Below, piece by piece: positions 7,193 to 10,707 of a stretch of DNA of 10,707 bases (the first letter of the stretch is position 1; every line of letters begins with the position of its first letter). Location: assembly GCA_003554375.1 (NCBI GenBank), contig PWGF01000325.1:1-10707 (forward strand). Direction: 5' to 3'. The translations under genes were made by a program, and so were the position numbers. The DNA comes from Spirochaetaceae bacterium. Its GTDB lineage: Bacteria > Spirochaetota > Spirochaetia > DSM-27196 > SKKC01. The notes below the pieces were generated by a model. The model had not been told where the DNA came from and searched no databases. It saw nothing but the letters and a program-made list of their open reading frames with translations.

Positions 7193-7305
7193 TTCGCCTC
7201 TTGCCGGGATATCCGAGCCCGGCGTCGAAAGGCTTGGCTTGCGGCATGCTGGCGGAAGCTCCGCGCCGCTGCGCGTAAGCGGCGGAGGACACGGCGCCGG
7301 GGGTG

Positions 7306-7449
7306 CAGCCGGAGTGACGGGCGTAGCCGGCCGGGCGAGTGCGGTCTGAGGAGGCGGCGCGGCCGGGTGGCCGGGCACAGCCGGAGTGGTGAGGGCGGCC
7401 GGATGGACGACGACGGTCTGAGGAGGCGGGCGCGGTCCAAGAGGCGGGC
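7306..7449. repeat. Two-copy 72-bp imperfect tandem repeat
   Basis: The units are 7306-7377 and 7378-7449. Both begin with CAGCCGGAGTG, and 37 bp from the unit start both have the 15-mer GGTCTGAGGAGGCGG (7343 and 7415). The sequence between matches at about half its positions. Seventy-two bp is 24 codons, and in the minus frame both copies give a PPPQT...TPA pattern. Confidence 0.75.
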
Positions 7450-7461
7450 GCGGTGCGTTCG

Positions 7462-7490
7462 TTGACAAAGGCGCGGGTACGCCGTAGGCT
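7462..7490 (+). promoter_or_regulatory. Sigma70-type promoter of the Hsp70-like gene
   Basis: TTGACA (7462-7467, perfect) lies 17 bp upstream of TAGGCT (7485-7490), which keeps the three most conserved -10 bases (T1, A2, T6). Transcription would start near 7497, followed by a short leader with GGGAGG (7503-7508) and the GTG start at 7517. Confidence 0.6.
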
Positions 7491-7516
7491 TTTTCTTGAA
7501 GTGGGAGGCGCACGAC

Positions 7517-8272
7517 GTGGAAAACTCCGTTATTTCGATCCGGACAGCCGACGGGAATCTGTTCCCCGTGTTGGATGAGGGAAGCGGGACTCGAAAACGG
7601 TTGGTTCTGACCACCGTTCGGGATGATCAACAGAGCGTTCACATCGATCTGTACCGAGGCTCCAGCGATGCACCGGATCAGCAGTATGTCGGGAGCCTGG
7701 CCATTGACGACCTACCGCCGGGACCGGCCGGAGAAGCGGAGGTTACGCTTGTGCTGGGAATTGACGCTGACGGAAATCTGTCGGCGGAAGCGGCCGATGG
7801 TGGCGGTGGCGGACGGCAGAGCCTGACCGTCCAGCTGACTCAGGACTTGGAATGGAGCCCACCGCCTGACTTCTCGTTGACGAGTAGTGATGACGCGCTG
7901 CCCGACTCGGACGTATTGCCGGAGGAGTTCGGTCCGGAGGAGTTCGCCGAAGAACTAGACGAAGCCGGCACGGTAGAGAGCGAAGAGCGGGTTACTACGA
8001 CCTTCCGGATTCCGGGTAGCGACGAGGAGCCCGAGTACCCGTACGCCCCGCATGAATCGTTGAGCGCTCCCGAGGGGCGGGGTGAGACGGCGGCAGAGTC
8101 CGGCAAACCTTCAAGGCTTCTCTTTGTGGCGTACTTGCTTCTTGCCTTCGCCATTCTTGCAGCGGGTACGTTTCTGGTATACCGCATGCTGGAAGGCGAG
8201 CCCGCGCCGCCGCTGGAAGCACATGCTGCGGTGCAAGCTGCGCGCGCGACGGCTGCTTTCGGCCTTGGCTAG
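7517..8272 (+). CDS. Membrane-anchored Hsp70 substrate-binding (beta) domain protein lacking the ATPase domain
   Basis: This 251-residue protein begins directly with a domain that aligns with the beta-sandwich substrate-binding domain of DnaK. Residues about 16-110 contain DDQQSVHIDLYRG, VGSLAIDDLPPGPAGEAEV and LGIDADGNLSAEAAD, matching DnaK's NQ-x-x-V-x-I-x-V-x-QG, LG-x-F-x-L-x-G-I-x-PAPRG and IDADGIL-x-V-x-AKD in order. There is no nucleotide-binding domain upstream in any frame, and the promoter and ribosome site sit immediately before the gene, so this is not a 3' fragment of dnaK. Residues 120-198 form an acidic Asp/Glu/Pro-rich linker, 201-222 one transmembrane helix, and about 29 residues follow. 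With no signal peptide, the Hsp70-like domain should be cytosolic. GTG 7517 is preferred over TTG 7496 because GGGAGG (7503-7508) is 8 nt upstream. A role in binding unfolded or membrane-proximal proteins is inferred. Confidence 0.85.
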   Translation: MENSVISIRTADGNLFPVLDEGSGTRKRLVLTTVRDDQQSVHIDLYRGSSDAPDQQYVGSLAIDDLPPGPAGEAEVTLVLGIDADGNLSAEAADGGGGGRQSLTVQLTQDLEWSPPPDFSLTSSDDALPDSDVLPEEFGPEEFAEELDEAGTVESEERVTTTFRIPGSDEEPEYPYAPHESLSAPEGRGETAAESGKPSRLLFVAYLLLAFAILAAGTFLVYRMLEGEPAPPLEAHAAVQAARATAAFGLG

Positions 8273-8540
8273 CGGTGCCCGGCGACGTTACCGGCTTGGT
8301 TTCACGCCCAAGGTGACAAGGTGAGCGGATAATGACGCCTGATTCCGTGGCGAAACACCGCACCCGGCAGGCACACGCGCTTAGAAGCGACTTCCTCGGT
8401 CCGTGCCTTAGGAGGCAGGCTCTTCATTTAGCTCGCTTGTGCCGACAATGAACGCAACACACACTTCCACCAAGAAACAGAATCGGCTTCAGCAATTCAG
8501 CAATGGGTCTAACTTACTACAGAGAACGGGAGGGATAGCC
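8273..8540 (+). other. Spacer upstream of the lytic transglycosylase gene
   Basis: This stretch contains a weak, bulged hairpin at 8277-8295 followed by TTGGTTTC, possibly a poor terminator of the Hsp70-like gene. It also holds a 5-bp stem TGCCT/AGGCA at about 8405-8418, a tandem AAGGTGA repeat (8310-8324) and the (TTCAGCAA)x2 repeat (8488-8503). A 39-codon ORF (8332-8451) preceded by AAGGTGAG encodes an Arg-rich peptide without recognisable features. Its stop overlaps an in-frame upstream ATG (8448) of the transglycosylase reading frame as ATGA. I regard none of these as firmly established. Confidence 0.3.
8488..8503 (+). repeat. Perfect 8-bp tandem repeat (TTCAGCAA)x2 in a possible promoter
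   Basis: Two adjacent exact copies lie 38 bp before the transglycosylase start. The first TTCAGC (8488-8493) is 16 bp from TAACTT (8510-8515), which would be a weak sigma70-like promoter with a start near 8522. The repeat could also be a regulator half-site pair. Confidence 0.3.
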
Positions 8541-10707
8541 GTGTCGTCGTGTCTATACTCAGGAGCTTCTACAGCTGGACGATCGTGCTTTTTCGCCGTG
8601 CGGGCAGCGGTAGCGCTGGCCTTTGTAGCAGGGGTGGCGACGGCTGGATGTACCCGACCCGAAACCGTGATGGGCGTGGAGACTGAGTCCGCGCGGTCGC
8701 TCATCCGCGCGGAGCGGTACGATTTCTTGGTTGAAGCGGCCGAAAGTGGACTTCAACCCGAGGAGGCATTTCTTCTCGGTACCGGTGGTGGATACTACCT
8801 TGGACTTATCTACGAGGAGCTCGGCTTTGCGAACGCGGCGCGGGAGCTCTATGAGGCGCAATGGGCGCGGCCGGAGGAACCGTGGCGGAGGGCGGCAGGT
8901 GAGCGTCTGCTGAGCCGGCATGAGAGCGACGGGGGTTACGAGGACGCCTCGGAGCTGGCGGCCGCGCTTGCGGACGACTATCCTGACGCGTCAGGTGAGT
9001 TCGATCGTGCTCGTTGGCGAGCGCTTCTGGGAGCGGGAGCGTATGAGGAGCTTTGGGAAGCGACCAACGGGATCGCTGATCCGGAAGCGCATACCTACGC
9101 GGCGTGGGCAGCCGTTGGAATGGGGCATTCCGAGGCTGCTCAGAGCGTTCGAGAGGCAGCCCGGCATGCGCCGGCCGACGAGCTTCTGGGAGCGTTCAGC
9201 GCTCTTGTGCTGAGCCTGGAACTCAGTGACGAGGACAACGGACCGGTTGGATTCCAGGATGAAGCGGCATGGGAGATGGAGACGCCCGGAACTCTCGAAC
9301 TCAAGGAGGAGGATCGGTTCCTTCTTCAGCTACGGGGGCGGGTGGCTCGTGGCGAGTATTCGGATGCGTACCAGGACGTCAGCGGAATCGTCCGCGGTAT
9401 GGATGGGAGCGGGGTCGGTACCGTCGTCGTCGAAGGATACGAGCTCCCCTTGGGCCGAGAGCCGTTCTCCTCACCCGTGTTCATCGAGGATCTTATCGCC
9501 GTTTTCCACCGTACGGAGCGCAGACAGGAAGGGGCCGCGTTCTTGTCGCGCCTTGCGAACGAGATTGGTGGACCGTCGGAGTTCCAATACGAGAATGGCG
9601 CGGCGAGATTGCTTCGAGCTGAAGGCCTTCATCGAGAGGCCGTAGCGCACTACCGGCGGGCTCTGGATGGGGTTGATCGACTAAAGGAGCAGGATCCCCG
9701 GAGCGCGAAGGAGATTGAGGGAGAAACCGTGGATCTCGCGGTTCTCCAGCTGTTTCGCTCGTGGCTGACCATCGCTCCTGCCGAGGCCGCCCGTAACCTT
9801 CACTCGTATATCGGCATGGTAGACGGTCCGGCTCAGTTGAGCCCAGTGCTTGAGCGTCTGACGGCACGGCTCATCGATGGCCGCCGCTGGAATCTGCTGG
9901 TCGAGCTGTACGAGGTGTCGCGCACGTTGGAGATGCCTCGTGCGAACGCGCAGCTAGCCGTTGTGCTGCGGGTCGCCGCGGACGCCGGCTACGTCACTCC
10001 GAACGCGGGGAGGCTCGAAGAGGCGCTTCGGGCTGCTGCTCTGCAGACGGCAAGCCCCTACTACGGGCTCTTGGCAGCGGTTATCCTCGAGGAGACCCCG
10101 GTTGCACTGCCTATCGAGCAAAGCGTGTTGGGCGCACCGGAGCCTCAGAGTAGTTGGGACGAGTACGTGCTGGGATATCTGGAGCTCGGATTGCGGGATC
10201 AGTCATATCAGGCAGCGCGGTCTGAGTGGGAGGCGCTGGCCGCTGATACGCTGGCAGAGTTAACCAGGGCGTTCGCGGAGCGGGGAGAGTACCTTCGCGC
10301 TGTTCGCCTGGGGGGCATGCTGAAGCGGAAACCGGAAGGTGCTCGATACGCGTCGTACGCCCGGCTGGCATATCCTCGCCCGTTCAGACCACAGTTTCGA
10401 GAGGTCATAAAGGAACACGCTCTGCCGGAGCACTTGCTTTACGCTCTCACCAGAGAGGAGAGCGGCTTTAACCCGGAGATCGAGTCGGCGGCCGGAGCGA
10501 TCGGCTTGGCACAACTGATGCCGGCAACCGCGCGCGACATCGCCGCTCGGCTGAACATTGCCGACCCCGAGCTTACTGACCCGGCGGCAAACCTGAGCCT
10601 CGGTGGGTGGTATCTGGCTCGTCAACTCGAGCGCTTCGAGGGCCGCATCCCCTCCGCCTTGGCAGCATACAACGCCGGCCAGGGCAATGCACGCCGGTGG
10701 GAGATGC
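8541..10707 (+). CDS. Soluble lytic murein transglycosylase-like lipoprotein (SLT domain), 3' end cut
   Basis: The frame is open for 722 codons to the right edge. The C-terminal part is a goose-lysozyme-like SLT domain, which cleaves the MurNAc-GlcNAc bond of peptidoglycan with formation of 1,6-anhydro-MurNAc. Its motifs are REESGFNP with the catalytic Glu640, SAAGAIGLAQLMPATA (to residue 664) and AYNAGQGNARRW (709-720). The roughly 580 residues before it are helical, TPR-like and acidic, as in the superhelical region of Slt70. The N-terminus has Arg14/Arg21, a hydrophobic stretch (22-35) and Cys37 in a TAGC lipobox. Thr at -3 is unusual, but spirochaetal lipoboxes are relaxed, so a periplasm-facing lipoprotein is likely. 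GTG 8541 follows GGGAGGG (8528-8534) at 6 nt. An in-frame ATG at 8448 lacks a ribosome site and would make the signal region too long. The last part of the SLT domain and the stop codon lie outside. Confidence 0.92.
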   Translation, partial: MSSCLYSGASTAGRSCFFAVRAAVALAFVAGVATAGCTRPETVMGVETESARSLIRAERYDFLVEAAESGLQPEEAFLLGTGGGYYLGLIYEELGFANAARELYEAQWARPEEPWRRAAGERLLSRHESDGGYEDASELAAALADDYPDASGEFDRARWRALLGAGAYEELWEATNGIADPEAHTYAAWAAVGMGHSEAAQSVREAARHAPADELLGAFSALVLSLELSDEDNGPVGFQDEAAWEMETPGTLELKEEDRFLLQLRGRVARGEYSDAYQDVSGIVRGMDGSGVGTVVVEGYELPLGREPFSSPVFIEDLIAVFHRTERRQEGAAFLSRLANEIGGPSEFQYENGAARLLRAEGLHREAVAHYRRALDGVDRLKEQDPRSAKEIEGETVDLAVLQLFRSWLTIAPAEAARNLHSYIGMVDGPAQLSPVLERLTARLIDGRRWNLLVELYEVSRTLEMPRANAQLAVVLRVAADAGYVTPNAGRLEEALRAAALQTASPYYGLLAAVILEETPVALPIEQSVLGAPEPQSSWDEYVLGYLELGLRDQSYQAARSEWEALAADTLAELTRAFAERGEYLRAVRLGGMLKRKPEGARYASYARLAYPRPFRPQFREVIKEHALPEHLLYALTREESGFNPEIESAAGAIGLAQLMPATARDIAARLNIADPELTDPAANLSLGGWYLARQLERFEGRIPSALAAYNAGQGNARRWEM

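Larger units (their letters stand above)
7166..7516. other. Divergent spacer with two promoters and a Pro-rich open frame
   Basis: These 351 bp separate the divergent TPR/Mrr-like and Hsp70-like genes. They contain the minus promoter (7164-7192), the plus promoter (7462-7490), a 72-bp tandem repeat (7306-7449) and a short hairpin GCCGGG/CCCGGC (7203-7208 with 7218-7223). The minus reading frame continuous with the TPR gene has no stop codon across the whole spacer and would encode a Pro/Ala/Thr-rich segment of about 100 residues. I did not annotate it as coding, because no start codon with a good ribosome site is seen upstream of it (GTG 7513 and TTG 7467 are poor) and it would run into the plus-strand gene's own promoter. 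Confidence 0.5.

Noticed and set aside
7166..7642. Upstream extension of the TPR/Mrr-like reading frame to an ATG at 7642
   Set aside because: It would overlap the 5' end of the well-supported Hsp70-like gene and its promoter, and the first 40 or so residues are simply the antisense of that gene.
8321..8332. GTGAGCGGATAA, identical to the core of the lac operator
   Set aside because: Only a half-site-like 12-mer, with no symmetric partner and no LacI-family gene in view; taken as chance.
8920..9645. Alternative plus-strand open frames (Arg/Ser-rich) within the transglycosylase region
   Set aside because: The frame starting at 8541 is open for the full 2.1 kb and ends in intact SLT motifs, so these are out-of-frame readings of one gene.

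Overview
The window reads as GC-rich (roughly 60% G+C by eye) bacterial chromosome. Strong Shine-Dalgarno sites, an mnmE-mnmG-rsmG gene order and several envelope-anchored TPR/coiled-coil proteins fit a spirochaete (Spirochaetota, a high-GC Spirochaetales-type genome). That placement is an inference from protein style and gene order, not from a marker gene. I see no mobile element, CRISPR array, rRNA or tRNA.

Left part (1-974, minus strand): a two-gene operon. A PspA/IM30-like coiled-coil protein comes first, and its stop codon shares one base with the start of a glycerophosphodiester phosphodiesterase that runs off the left edge. A divergent spacer (975-1211) carries a plausible promoter for this operon.

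Middle part (1212-5735, plus strand): mnmE, mnmG and rsmG, all translation-quality genes. MnmE and MnmG together modify the wobble uridine of certain tRNAs. RsmG methylates G527 of 16S rRNA. MnmG has an acidic C-terminal tail of about 70 residues and an internal insertion. RsmG carries a Gly/Pro/Arg-rich insertion built from three degenerate 45-bp units.

Right part (5786-8272): two divergently transcribed membrane proteins that I consider the most interesting content. On the minus strand is a membrane-anchored TPR protein ending in an Mrr-like nuclease fold whose catalytic Q-x-K position has been lost. On the plus strand is a free-standing Hsp70 substrate-binding (beta) domain without any ATPase domain, on an acidic linker, anchored by a C-terminal transmembrane helix. 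Both functional domains are predicted to face the cytosol. The spacer between them holds a near-consensus sigma70 promoter for each gene and a 72-bp tandem repeat that is also open in the minus frame as a Pro/Ala-rich stretch.

Far right (8541 to the edge): a lipoprotein-type soluble lytic transglycosylase with a long helical N-terminal region and a C-terminal SLT domain cut by the window end. The genes from 5786 on therefore look envelope-associated, whereas 1212-5735 is housekeeping RNA modification.
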